Below, in pieces: positions 16,009 through 22,784 of a stretch of DNA of 23,260 bases. The translations under genes and the position numbers were made by a program. Origin of the DNA: Clostridia bacterium (lineage in GTDB: Bacteria; Bacillota_A; Clostridia; Christensenellales; Borkfalkiaceae). The stretch spans positions 1-23,260 of the forward strand of contig JAFVQP010000146.1 of NCBI GenBank assembly GCA_017504735.1, written 5' to 3'. Each line of letters begins with the position of its first letter. Within the stretch, counting starts at the first letter, position 1. A model generated the notes under the pieces. That model made no database searches. It was not told where the DNA came from and worked only from the letters and a program-made list of their open reading frames with translations.

Positions 16009-17037
16009 TTAGAAAAGAAGCTGGCTTTGGTCAAGCTTGATTTCCGTAACTAGAACACTGAGTTCATCCACATTAACAAAGATGGGCACTTCCGCTTCAT
16101 AGGTAGAATACTGACCGACTGCCTTATAGTGAAGAGTGAACATCGCCTTGTCTGTGTTTTCCTTAAACCAATTATTGAGTTTGTTGCTGTATTCAAGCAC
16201 GTTCCAATCGATACCATCAAGAGTATATTGCAAAGGACCGTAAATTGCCCCCAAGTCCTTATCCATTTCCAAGATACTCATTTTAGGGAACATTCCCGTA
16301 TCTTCCGTAAACTGGTCAATCACCTCTTCATTTGCGTAGATTTCCAGCGTAGTTGCGAATTCGTCCTCTACCGTGTAATCCGAATACTCACAGTTTGGAT
16401 CGTCAATCCATAAATCCCAGTCAAGTCCTACATTCAAATACAAAGCTTCCATCGAAAAATCTTTGCCCGTAACGCTGTAGCCTTCTTCTCCGCAAGAAAC
16501 ATCAAAAGGAACTTTCAAAATCCGCTTTGCAAAATCCACCGTAGATTCTGCCTTTGCTTCAGGGTTCGATTCGCTTACTACCGTAAGCTTAATCTGTTCC
16601 CCAAACGGTTTCAAACATTCCACCGTTGCAATATTGCTTCCTGGCACTTGAGGCGTTACCGCAATGTAATCATTTACATTTTTACCTTTTGCCCACTCAC
16701 TATCAGGATTAACAAACGACACCGACCACGACACATTTTTATTCGTTGCGTTGTCGGGCTTGATATTCGCCTGAATGGTGGCACTGTTGGATTTAGATTC
16801 GCCTGTAATCGCTCTTGCGCTACGGAAAGTCATACGCGTAGGCATTACGTTGATGCCCTCACTTAATACTTCGCCGTTTTCACCCGTAACGCTATCCACC
16901 GAATCGTTCGGTTGAACACTTACCTGCCCCTGCGAAGTAGGCGCTTTATCCCTACTCAAACATACCACCGTGGTAGTTGCCCCTGCAAGCAACACCGTTG
17001 CTAAAATACCTGCCAAAATTTTTGTTTTCTTAGTCAT
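16009..17037 (-). CDS. Exported protein with Big_2-like domain (paralogue B)
   Basis: A 342-aa exported protein and paralogue of the following gene product. Residues 1-26 are a signal peptide ending in TTVVC, a poor lipobox, so lipid attachment is uncertain. A Thr/Ser/Asn-rich linker runs to about 60. Residues about 62-172 form a Big_2-like Ig domain with ATIQANIKPDNATNKNVSW, EWAKGKNVNDYIAVTP and ATVECLKP, aligning directly with WVEGEDVYDYVRVTP and IIECLK of paralogue A. A middle domain (about 175-320) is rich in Asp, Glu and Tyr. The C-terminus is VTEIKLDQSQLLF, again like the first strand of a Big_2 domain. AAGGAGGG precedes ATG 17037. It lies 21 nt before paralogue A. Probably an extracellular component of the transfer apparatus; the exact role is unknown. 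Confidence 0.82.
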   Translation of the reverse strand: MTKKTKILAGILATVLLAGATTTVVCLSRDKAPTSQGQVSVQPNDSVDSVTGENGEVLSEGINVMPTRMTFRSARAITGESKSNSATIQANIKPDNATNKNVSWSVSFVNPDSEWAKGKNVNDYIAVTPQVPGSNIATVECLKPFGEQIKLTVVSESNPEAKAESTVDFAKRILKVPFDVSCGEEGYSVTGKDFSMEALYLNVGLDWDLWIDDPNCEYSDYTVEDEFATTLEIYANEEVIDQFTEDTGMFPKMSILEMDKDLGAIYGPLQYTLDGIDWNVLEYSNKLNNWFKENTDKAMFTLHYKAVGQYSTYEAEVPIFVNVDELSVLVTEIKLDQSQLLF

Positions 17038-17058
17038 ATTACACGACCCTCCTTATTT

Positions 17059-17961
17059 TTAATTCACTCGATTTCCGAGCGTTTTCTTTAATGAATTAGA
17101 TAAATACTCTACATATTCACCGTTCGTCATATTTAAGTCTTCGTACTTTGCGTCTAAATCCAAACTAAATGCGTCCAACAGCACGCTGCTGTCAAACGGC
17201 AGTATCGTACAAGCAAGATAGGAGATGCATTCAAGCAGTTCCACCCCATCTTGAAGAACCGTTCTTGTTACACTACATTCTTCATAAGAGATAGGAAACA
17301 TTTTATCCGAAACGCTTTCTATCTTCCCCAGTAAATTTTCCTTGCTTGTCCCTTGTTGTAACATAGACACCGAATACGACGCTAATATATAACACGTATC
17401 ATACTGGACGTTGCCTACCGCTTTATCCACTAAGTTTAATAACGACATCGCTCGGTCATATCCGCCGAGCGTTATCATATTCATAACGTTACCAAAGGTC
17501 GATTGATACGCTCCGTTAATCGTATCCGCGATTGATAACGATAAATCGTCATACGACGCATACAACGCGCTCATTCCTTCACCGTAGCCGTCTTTGTTAT
17601 ACCCTACAAGATTTTCAAAAACAATTATCGGCAAAGAAACGATTACGATAATGAGAATCAACACGAACATACATACGCAAACCAAAATCTTGAATAGCGT
17701 ATGCCGTAGCAACCATGCGGCTGCAATGATTGCGCCCCAAACACCGCCCGCTGCCGTGCCTTTTGCGATGCTTGCCGCAGCTTTACCGACTTTTGCACCG
17801 CCTTTAACCGTCGAAGCAGCGGCGTTTGCTGTTGCTCTTGTCGCATCCGTTGCCGCTTTTGCGGTTTTCCCCGCGTTCTTCGCCGCTTTCGCCATGTTCT
17901 TGGCTGCATTACCGTAATTGTCAGAGCCTTCTCCCGATTGCTTCGTCGGTTCTTTTGCCAT
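17059..17961 (-). CDS. Ala/Lys-rich single-pass membrane protein of the transfer operon
   Basis: A 300-aa protein. Residues 15-72 are an Ala/Lys/Thr-rich helical stretch with heptad-like AAKNAGKTAKAA repeats, followed by a long hydrophobic region (about 74-113) that crosses the membrane once or twice. A 185-residue extracellular domain follows, with no Cys-His catalytic motif. In many clostridial elements the gene in this place encodes a similar N-terminal half fused to a cell-wall hydrolase (NlpC/P60, CHAP or a lytic transglycosylase); here I see no such domain, so the protein is either a shortened relative or a VirB8-like scaffold. The second explanation fits its size. ATG 17961 has GGGGGTGAT upstream, and the gene lies 23 nt after the VirB6-like gene. 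Function is inferred from position. Confidence 0.78.
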   Translation of the reverse strand: MAKEPTKQSGEGSDNYGNAAKNMAKAAKNAGKTAKAATDATRATANAAASTVKGGAKVGKAAASIAKGTAAGGVWGAIIAAAWLLRHTLFKILVCVCMFVLILIIVIVSLPIIVFENLVGYNKDGYGEGMSALYASYDDLSLSIADTINGAYQSTFGNVMNMITLGGYDRAMSLLNLVDKAVGNVQYDTCYILASYSVSMLQQGTSKENLLGKIESVSDKMFPISYEECSVTRTVLQDGVELLECISYLACTILPFDSSVLLDAFSLDLDAKYEDLNMTNGEYVEYLSNSLKKTLGNRVN

Positions 17962-17984
17962 TTTCTTCTATCACCCCCTTTACA

Positions 17985-20024
17985 TCATTCCCGTTTTCTC
18001 CTCGGTTGCTCTACGTTGTCCATATTTCGTTTGGTCGGTTCCGCATATCGCGACGGCGTAGAATTATAACGTACAGTTTCCACTGATACCGTCTTCACAT
18101 TCCCGTCTGCGCCATATACCGCTTCACCGTTTTCATAGACTGGACGGCGCTCTACACCAGCATTACCGTGAACCCCATACCAAGAGTTACCGTTGGCATC
18201 TTCATATACCTGATAATCCTCACGCGGAGCCGCGTATTGCGAAGAATCGTAAAATGCCGTTCCTGAACCGTCTTCGTGTCGCACTTCAAAATGTCCGTAT
18301 TGACTTCCTGAACCGTCCACAGAAACAACCGATTGTTCATAGCTCGGCATAAAGTTCCCAAACTGTGCTTGATTGTATTCGTTTGCATCCGCTCCCGACT
18401 CAAAAGCGGGTATGGCTGCATGCGGTTGCATTGCATACCAATCCAACCCATTCTCCGTTTGTATAACCGTATGAGGGGCATCTGGCTCATTGTAATAGGC
18501 GCTACTGTACCACCTACTTTCACCGTTTTGCATGCTTGCGGAAATCTCCCCTTCGCCCACGTTTTGAAGCGTTGTTCCATCCGATACCGAAGAGAACGTA
18601 GAAGCACCGTGATACTCGCCTGCGTTAGCTCCCGTTGCCATTTGATACCAGCTTGAGCCGTCCGTTGCCGATACGATTGAATGTGGACCTTGCGGTTTTT
18701 CAAACTGCTCGGAATTGAAGAATCCCAAAGCTGTTTGTTTTCCGTCTGCACCGATTGCGTTCGTTGTAATCTTACCGCCCGAAATCTCTGTTCCAGTTAA
18801 GTTCTTTCCTTGCAAATGAGGCATATAATTTTCCAAACTCCTATCCGCAATTTCTCCGCCGATTTTACCCGATACCTTCGGTGGTTTCGTCGCTACCGAT
18901 GAGATGGAATTACTGTTCAGCGTTGCGCCGTTTCGCGCGGCTACACCTCCAACCATTCTACCGAAGAACCCCATAGAACCGCCCATACCCATCTTTTGTC
19001 CGCCTTGCGTTACAGCATCTCGAACATAGGAATTACCGCTAAACTTGTTTGCAAGGCCTGCCATAAATCCACTAGATGCGCCGGCAACACCTGCACCAGC
19101 AAAAGCATGTCCAGCTTTCATAAAGCCACCGCCTGCACTCGTAAGAACACGCGCCGCAACTAATAGCTCCATACCCAATCCGCTACCAGTTTGCGCTACG
19201 TTTAACCCTATAGACGACAAATACGAATCGAACCGTTGCGCCGTCTTCAAAAACGCAATTGCACAGAACAGCCAAAGGAATACGCTTCCCTTGCCGTTAG
19301 ATAAGACACCGCCGTTTGCTACGTAGTATCCCACGGAGCTGTTAAACGCTCGCAAAAACCATACGTTCATTACTAGCAATAAAAGCTGTGAGCCTACCAT
19401 TCTGCACCAAGACTTAAAGACTTGTCCCGTTGCTTTCGATGCGCCCATTGAATACGCAAGCGGTGAAGTGTAGCAAAGTACACCCACAACCACGTAGCGT
19501 TCTACCACTTCGAGCAAGAGCTTGAAATAGTTCCAACCCAGCGAAATCATTAAAATCAATACGAGTATTTCACCGACAACGGATACCGTCGATACGAAAT
19601 TCGTCACCCCGTTCTTGATTACGTTCTCCACGCCAGAAAAAGTAAACGTTTCACTGCCGTTGCTTAGATCCATTAACGCCGTGTACGGAGCTCTTGCGAT
19701 TTCCAACACATATAGGAATATTGGTTTTGCAAACCAAATCAAGACTGCAAACAAACAACTGCGAAGAATTAACGACCAAGGATTTTCAGCTTCGGTAATC
19801 GGCCCGCCAAGCGAGCGAAACAATTGCCAAACTGTAATTAGGAGCAATATCGTCCAAGCGATGTACTGCATTACGGTAAAAGCCTTTGCTACAAACGGAA
19901 AGTAGGATTCCATTACGAACATATCCGTCCCCAAGGCGTTTAAGAACATTCCCGAAACGGCGTCCATAAGGTCTGTTACGGTACTTGCTACCCAGTCAAC
20001 TATGCCCTCAAAAATCCAACCCAA
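17985..20024 (-). CDS. VirB6/TrbL-like polytopic channel protein with repeat tail
   Basis: A 679-aa inner-membrane protein. Residues 1-290 contain about six to seven hydrophobic segments (around 48-70, 86-108, 145-170, 178-200, 210-235, 250-270), as in VirB6/TrbL proteins that form the translocation pore. A Gly/Ala/Ser-rich linker (about 300-370) leads to a hydrophilic tail (about 380-679). The tail carries three clear copies, and one weak copy, of a roughly 30-residue unit built on an aromatic pair, then S-x-x-Y/F-x-x-P, and ending in N/D-G-x-x-W-Y (residues about 431-460, 500-530, 590-618; weak copy about 550-580). It ends in the basic RRKRE. The start is TTG 20024, with GGGGGTGAT 6 nt upstream. 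It follows the pilin gene by 30 nt. The channel role is well supported; the tail is unexplained. Confidence 0.88.
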   Translation of the reverse strand: MGWIFEGIVDWVASTVTDLMDAVSGMFLNALGTDMFVMESYFPFVAKAFTVMQYIAWTILLLITVWQLFRSLGGPITEAENPWSLILRSCLFAVLIWFAKPIFLYVLEIARAPYTALMDLSNGSETFTFSGVENVIKNGVTNFVSTVSVVGEILVLILMISLGWNYFKLLLEVVERYVVVGVLCYTSPLAYSMGASKATGQVFKSWCRMVGSQLLLLVMNVWFLRAFNSSVGYYVANGGVLSNGKGSVFLWLFCAIAFLKTAQRFDSYLSSIGLNVAQTGSGLGMELLVAARVLTSAGGGFMKAGHAFAGAGVAGASSGFMAGLANKFSGNSYVRDAVTQGGQKMGMGGSMGFFGRMVGGVAARNGATLNSNSISSVATKPPKVSGKIGGEIADRSLENYMPHLQGKNLTGTEISGGKITTNAIGADGKQTALGFFNSEQFEKPQGPHSIVSATDGSSWYQMATGANAGEYHGASTFSSVSDGTTLQNVGEGEISASMQNGESRWYSSAYYNEPDAPHTVIQTENGLDWYAMQPHAAIPAFESGADANEYNQAQFGNFMPSYEQSVVSVDGSGSQYGHFEVRHEDGSGTAFYDSSQYAAPREDYQVYEDANGNSWYGVHGNAGVERRPVYENGEAVYGADGNVKTVSVETVRYNSTPSRYAEPTKRNMDNVEQPRRKRE

Positions 20025-20054
20025 TTATGCATCACCCCCTTCTCTCCTCCGGGT

Positions 20055-20420
20055 TTAGCCGACATAGTTTCCGCCTGTAATCAACGGCTGCAAGTACGCA
20101 ACGATAAAACCGAGCGAGTTCAAGATTATCCAAGTAATCACTATGCGTTTCAGCCACGCCGTAGCTTCATCTACCGCTTTTTGGTTTCGAGAAATCATTC
20201 TTACAACTAACGCTACTGCTGCCATAGTTACCGCAACAATTGTACTGATTGCTACGATTTTGCCGTAGAAATCACGCATAATTGTGGAAAATCTATCCCA
20301 GATGGTTTCCGTTTCTGCTGCAAACGTCGGTTGAATACATACAAGCAACGCAAGCATTACTGCTACTACCGTCCAATACCATACTTTAGGTTTCCCTTTT
20401 GTTCTTTCTTGCTTCAGCAT
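20055..20420 (-). CDS. VirB2/TrbC-like pilin
   Basis: The first recognised structural gene of the transfer operon. I place the start at ATG 20420 because AAGGAGGTG lies 4 nt upstream; a frame open to 20480 has no comparable site. The product has 121 aa: a signal peptide (residues 1-34, hydrophobic core 15-28, A-x-A site around PTFAA), then a mature peptide of about 86 aa. The mature part has two membrane helices (about 52-75 and 92-112) joined by a short polar loop (SRNQKAVDEATAW). That hairpin is the signature of VirB2/TrbC pilins and of the small membrane subunits in Bacillota elements. The downstream VirB6-like gene follows after 30 nt. The signal peptidase encoded at the left end of the window could process it. 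Confidence in 'VirB2-like' rests on topology and place, not on conserved residues. Confidence 0.8.
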   Translation of the reverse strand: MLKQERTKGKPKVWYWTVVAVMLALLVCIQPTFAAETETIWDRFSTIMRDFYGKIVAISTIVAVTMAAVALVVRMISRNQKAVDEATAWLKRIVITWIILNSLGFIVAYLQPLITGGNYVG

Positions 20421-20492
20421 CCTGCACCTCCTTATATATTTTCTATAACGATACGTGCTTTCCGCAAAAACAAACAACAAAACGCCAAGTCT

Positions 20493-20600
20493 TTAGGCGG
20501 TTCTCCCTTTTACTTTCTTCACGCATCCTATTTTCTTAAATAATACTGTAATCACTTCTATTCGTGATTGAAGAAACTTATCTAACCGCCTATAATACAC
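20493..20600 (-). CDS. Possible 35-aa ORF in the operon leader
   Basis: GTG at 20600 opens 35 codons with no stop until TAA at 20495-20493. The peptide is basic and hydrophobic, with stretches such as RLDKFLQSRIEVITVLF. AAAGGAGGAG lies upstream, but its core is about 11 nt from the GTG, which is long. The ORF is almost exactly bracketed by a 9-bp inverted repeat (20584-20592 and 20494-20502). It could be a leader peptide, a tiny membrane-active protein or chance. Confidence 0.25.
   Translation of the reverse strand: MYYRRLDKFLQSRIEVITVLFKKIGCVKKVKGRTA
20494..20592. repeat. Nested inverted repeats in the operon leader
   Basis: TAGGCGGTT (20494-20502) and AACCGCCTA (20584-20592) are a perfect 9-bp inverted pair 81 nt apart. 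Inside them AATCAC (20550-20555) and GTGATT (20564-20569) form a 6-bp hairpin with an 8-nt loop. On the transfer-operon transcript this would fold into a stem enclosing a smaller hairpin, 70-170 nt before the pilin start. A regulatory leader is a reasonable reading; an origin-of-transfer element is an alternative. Confidence 0.45.
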
Positions 20601-20876
20601 CTGGCAATACTCCTCCTTTCATAATTTGATAAAAAATAAGCACGTTGACAAAAGGCCAGTTCCTTCGCCCTTTCTTTGACCGAGTAATTTGCAGGGTGCC
20701 GCTATGCGCGCAATTAAACGTTGGGCGAGCTCTTGTCTTCGCACACTATCCGAACGTGCCTGTATCCTTCCTGAAGCAACGCTATTCAGTTGTAATCCAT
20801 ATCTATTTCGCATGCAAATGTGCAACCACTTATGCAAACGATAATACTAAATTAATTTTTGAGTTTACTTTTTCAC
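20601..20876. other. Intergenic stretch before the transfer operon
   Basis: About 275 nt with no convincing gene. A minus-strand frame (TTG 20837 or ATG 20813 to 20619, up to 72 codons, Arg-rich) ends in a TGA just before the GGAGGAG site of the 35-aa ORF, but has no ribosome site and no recognisable similarity. A short hairpin, TTGAGT (20859-20864) with ACTCAA (20875-20880), is followed on the plus strand by GC then a T run and overlaps the end of the neighbouring HTH gene. I found no good sigma-A promoter for the transfer operon here, so an alternative sigma factor or transcription from further upstream is possible. Confidence 0.4.
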
Positions 20877-21197
20877 TCAAGCTTTTTTGAAACTCTTGAT
20901 AATGCTATATAAAGTTTCCTTGTCTTTCCCTCCCACAGTTCCAAGCAATCTTTCCAACAATTCACATTGAGCCTTAGTCAGATATCTCATCCCAAGTTGG
21001 AACCCCTCTACCACATAAATCCCCCCACCAACACCTTGTGATGTATAAATCGGAAACGATAAGCTTAATATTTCAATATCACGCTGAATTGTGTTTCTAC
21101 AAACATCTAATTCAAAGGCCAAATTCTCTATCGTTTCTTTTCTCCGCGCGCACAAAATATGTAAAATCGCCATTCTACGTTCTGTCGTTTTTATCAT
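20877..21197 (-). CDS. Small HTH protein (HTH_11/DeoR-like)
   Basis: A 106-aa protein. Residues about 5-50 form a winged helix-turn-helix (RRMAILHILCARRKETIENL, then the recognition part ELDVCRNTIQRDIEIL), in the style of DeoR or HTH_11 N-terminal domains. A GVGGGIYV turn and a short helical tail (residues 70-106) follow. There is no WYL or sugar-binding domain, so it is a stand-alone DNA-binding module, probably a dimer. AAAGGGG precedes ATG 21197. It sits between the sigma/XRE pair and the transfer operon, so it is a good candidate regulator of transfer and may bind the TTGTCA sites upstream of it. The HTH is clear; targets are inferred. Confidence 0.82.
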   Translation of the reverse strand: MIKTTERRMAILHILCARRKETIENLAFELDVCRNTIQRDIEILSLSFPIYTSQGVGGGIYVVEGFQLGMRYLTKAQCELLERLLGTVGGKDKETLYSIIKSFKKA

Positions 21198-21329
21198 ATT
21201 TTTGCCCCTTTCAGATTTATGTAAGCCGAGTTTAACAACAAAACAACCAACCTAATTGGATGTTTTAAAAAATCTTTTTGATTTTTTGAACAAATTTTCA
21301 TAGTAGCCTCCAATCAATCTACTCGACTT

Positions 21330-21395
21330 TTGTCAAAAAAGAAATTTTTGACCAGAATACTCTTGAAAATTGTCAAAATTTAAATTAAATTGTCA
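21330..21395. promoter_or_regulatory. Cluster of TTGTCA motifs at about 20-bp steps
   Basis: TTGTCA occurs at 21330-21335, 21370-21375 and 21390-21395, and an inverted copy (TTTTTGAC) at 21345-21352 forms a perfect 8-bp palindrome with GTCAAAAA at 21332-21339 (5-nt gap). The four sites lie roughly 20 bp, about two helical turns, apart, as expected for cooperative binding of a regulator. They lie 130-200 bp upstream of the small HTH gene. Confidence 0.5.
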
Positions 21396-21401
21396 TATAA
21401 A

Positions 21402-21441
21402 AAGACATTTATCAAGTGGACTTCCACCCAATAAATGTCTT
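21402..21441. terminator. Long hairpin, probable bidirectional terminator
   Basis: AAGACATTTAT (21402-21412) pairs with ATAAATGTCTT (21431-21441), 11 bp, and GTGG (21416-21419) with CCAC (21424-21427) caps it over a 4-nt loop. On the minus strand it is followed by TTTTTATAT. It may serve as a second terminator for leftward transcription or as the end of a short unannotated transcript. Confidence 0.5.
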
Positions 21442-21577
21442 ATTATATATTATATTTCTCGTGCCATACCTAATTAAAATGATTAACGACCAGGGATTTT
21501 GATAAGGATGCTTTTATAAAATTTAATTCACACATCCATTTTAACTATACATCTTTTATTCCTCTTCCTTTTTTATA

Positions 21578-21609
21578 AATAAAAAAAGTGGAACCTTACA
21601 CAGTTCCAC
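21578..21609 (-). terminator. Terminator of the XRE-sigma transcript
   Basis: GTGGAAC (21603-21609 side on the minus strand) pairs with GTTCCAC (21588-21594 side), 7 bp with an 8-nt loop, followed on the minus strand by TTTTTTTATTTAT. It lies about 60 nt past the sigma-factor stop codon, so the regulatory pair is probably transcribed separately from the HTH gene and transfer operon. Confidence 0.8.
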
Positions 21610-21667
21610 ATCTCCATAATACACACTTTTAGCATATCGTTAAATATACATTTCGTTATTATCAATT

Positions 21668-22192
21668 CTACCTCCAGTCTTTCCTTATTTGACTGAGTGC
21701 AGTTTTTATATGTAATTTGACCTCACTTACTTTACATCCAACAACCTCGGCAATTTCTTTATAGGTCAATCCTCTATAAAATTTAAAATATATCAATTCT
21801 TGTTCTAAACTTGTCCGCACACTTAATGCCCTAAGCAATTCATCATCCTTAAAACTCTCCAACATAGAATCGTCAACATAAAATGTAAGATATCTCTCCT
21901 CGCTAGGGATTTCACGAGATGTTTTACGATTCATATCACGAGCAATGTTTTCAACAATTCTGCACAACCAATTATATCCATCCTTTTCATCATTGAACGT
22001 CTGTATATACTTTTGCACGCGAATATAGGTTTCCATCAACACATCTTCCCAATCATTTTTATTGACGATATATTGATACGCAATTACTTTTAAGTGGTTA
22101 GCCGTCACTTGATATAATTCCTGCAAGATTGCATTATTCCCACTCTTTAGCTTTTTTAATATTCGATTTACATCCCCCCGTAAAAACGACAT
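21668..22192 (-). CDS. ECF-like sigma factor (sigma-70 family)
   Basis: About 174 aa. Residues about 20-92 form sigma region 2 (LYQVTANHLKVIAYQYI, then DWEDVLMETYIRVQ and WLCRIVENIARDMNRK). Residues about 116-174 form region 4 with a helix-turn-helix (TSLEQELIYFKFYRGLTYKE, then IAEVVGCKVSEVKLHIKTAL). No extended region 3 is present, so it is the short ECF-like type. The frame is open to ATG 22204, inside the XRE gene, but GAGG lies 6 nt before ATG 22192, so I prefer that start; either way the two genes abut or overlap. It likely directs RNA polymerase to element promoters such as that of the transfer operon, where no sigma-A promoter is visible. The family call is secure; targets are inferred. 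Confidence 0.9.
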   Translation of the reverse strand: MSFLRGDVNRILKKLKSGNNAILQELYQVTANHLKVIAYQYIVNKNDWEDVLMETYIRVQKYIQTFNDEKDGYNWLCRIVENIARDMNRKTSREIPSEERYLTFYVDDSMLESFKDDELLRALSVRTSLEQELIYFKFYRGLTYKEIAEVVGCKVSEVKLHIKTALSQIRKDWR

Positions 22193-22193
22193 A

Positions 22194-22565
22194 TTAAGCC
22201 TCATTATTCTTATTGTTTAGATTATTATCCTTTACCAATTGCTCTATCAAAGACAACAACCGTTCATTGGTTCCCGTGCTTAGTTGCCTTACCCCCTCCA
22301 ACATTCGTCTTTCCATATTGGTCTGCTTGTCTATAGTATCCTCCTCAAAAAATTCCGATAACGATAAACCAAAGATATCACATATATCAATAATCGATAA
22401 TAACGACGGCATTCTATCGGGCAAATTAAACCATTGATATACGGCACCTGAAGTTAAGTTTAATCGATTACTTAATTCACAGTACGTAATATGGTTATTC
22501 TCGCAAATTTCATTCACTCTTTTTAATATTAGCGCACGAATTTCTTTTGACCTATTACCAAGCAT
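22194..22565 (-). CDS. XRE-family transcriptional regulator
   Basis: A 123-aa DNA-binding protein. Residues about 12-72 form a Cro/CI-type helix-turn-helix (ITYCELSNRLNLTSGAVYQW, then PSLLSIIDICDIFGLSLSEFF). The tail (75-123) is helical and Asn-rich at the end (NNLNNKNNEA) and may dimerise. The gene is followed directly by the sigma-factor gene, so this pair resembles a repressor controlling an activating sigma factor. A palindrome over the likely -10 region 26 nt upstream (22591-22610) is a good candidate autoregulatory operator. ATG 22565 has only a weak ribosome site (AGGATGG), consistent with low expression. Confidence 0.88.
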   Translation of the reverse strand: MLGNRSKEIRALILKRVNEICENNHITYCELSNRLNLTSGAVYQWFNLPDRMPSLLSIIDICDIFGLSLSEFFEEDTIDKQTNMERRMLEGVRQLSTGTNERLLSLIEQLVKDNNLNNKNNEA

Positions 22566-22580
22566 TTTTCACCATCCTAG

Positions 22581-22664
22581 ATTTTACTTTACTTATATTT
22601 TATTATAAGTCAAATAAGAATGGTTAATACTCCTCTTTATATGTTTTTAGTAGTAAAGTGAAAT
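22581..22664 (-). promoter_or_regulatory. Promoter/operator region of the XRE-sigma pair
   Basis: ACTTATA (22591-22597) and TATAAGT (22604-22610) form a perfect 7-bp palindrome with a 6-nt gap. TATAAT on the minus strand (22607-22602) lies within it and can serve as the -10; no good -35 is seen. A second, wider inverted pair, ATTTTACTTTACT (22581-22593) and AGTAAAGTGAAAT (22652-22664), matches at 12 of 13 positions. The layout fits autorepression by the XRE protein, possibly through a loop between the outer sites. Confidence 0.5.
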
Positions 22665-22719
22665 AAAAATAAAACTAAAATAACTCCTTACATCCCAATA
22701 TTGTATTTTATCCAATCTG

Positions 22720-22762
22720 ATAACAAGAACCTCGTTGCTTGAAACAATGAGGTTCTTGTTAT
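22720..22762. repeat. Perfect 14-bp hairpin at the left of the RHS remnant
   Basis: ATAACAAGAACCTC (22720-22733) pairs with GAGGTTCTTGTTAT (22749-22762); a G-U pair and TTG/CAA extend it to 18 bp over a 7-nt loop. No U run follows on either strand. It could be a bidirectional terminator without a U tract, or a structural end. Confidence 0.55.
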
Positions 22763-22784
22763 GTGTATAAACTAATGTCGTGGT

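Larger units (their letters stand above)
21198..21667. other. AT-rich regulatory spacer, no gene
   Basis: About 470 nt with no ORF of note. It holds a low-complexity palindrome AAAAAATC/GATTTTTT (21267-21287), the cluster of TTGTCA motifs (21330-21395), a long hairpin (21402-21441) and the terminator of the sigma-factor transcript (21578-21609). Between 21442 and 21577 I see nothing but AT-rich sequence. Confidence 0.6.

Noticed and set aside
17594..17917. Plus-strand hydrophobic Ala-rich frame
   Set aside because: Mirror of the Ala/Lys-rich coding strand of the membrane-protein gene; compositional artefact.
20619..20837. Minus-strand Arg-rich frame of up to 72 codons
   Set aside because: Not listed as a gene: starts at TTG without a ribosome site and resembles nothing known, although it ends neatly before the next ribosome site.
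20645..20890. Plus-strand frame of 81 codons before the transfer operon
   Set aside because: No ribosome site, no recognisable domain, and it runs into the end of the HTH gene on the other strand.
21480..21530. Short minus-strand stretch reading IKFYKSILIKIPGR then stop, considered as a recombinase remnant
   Set aside because: Only about 14 residues, with a stop just upstream; too short to assign.
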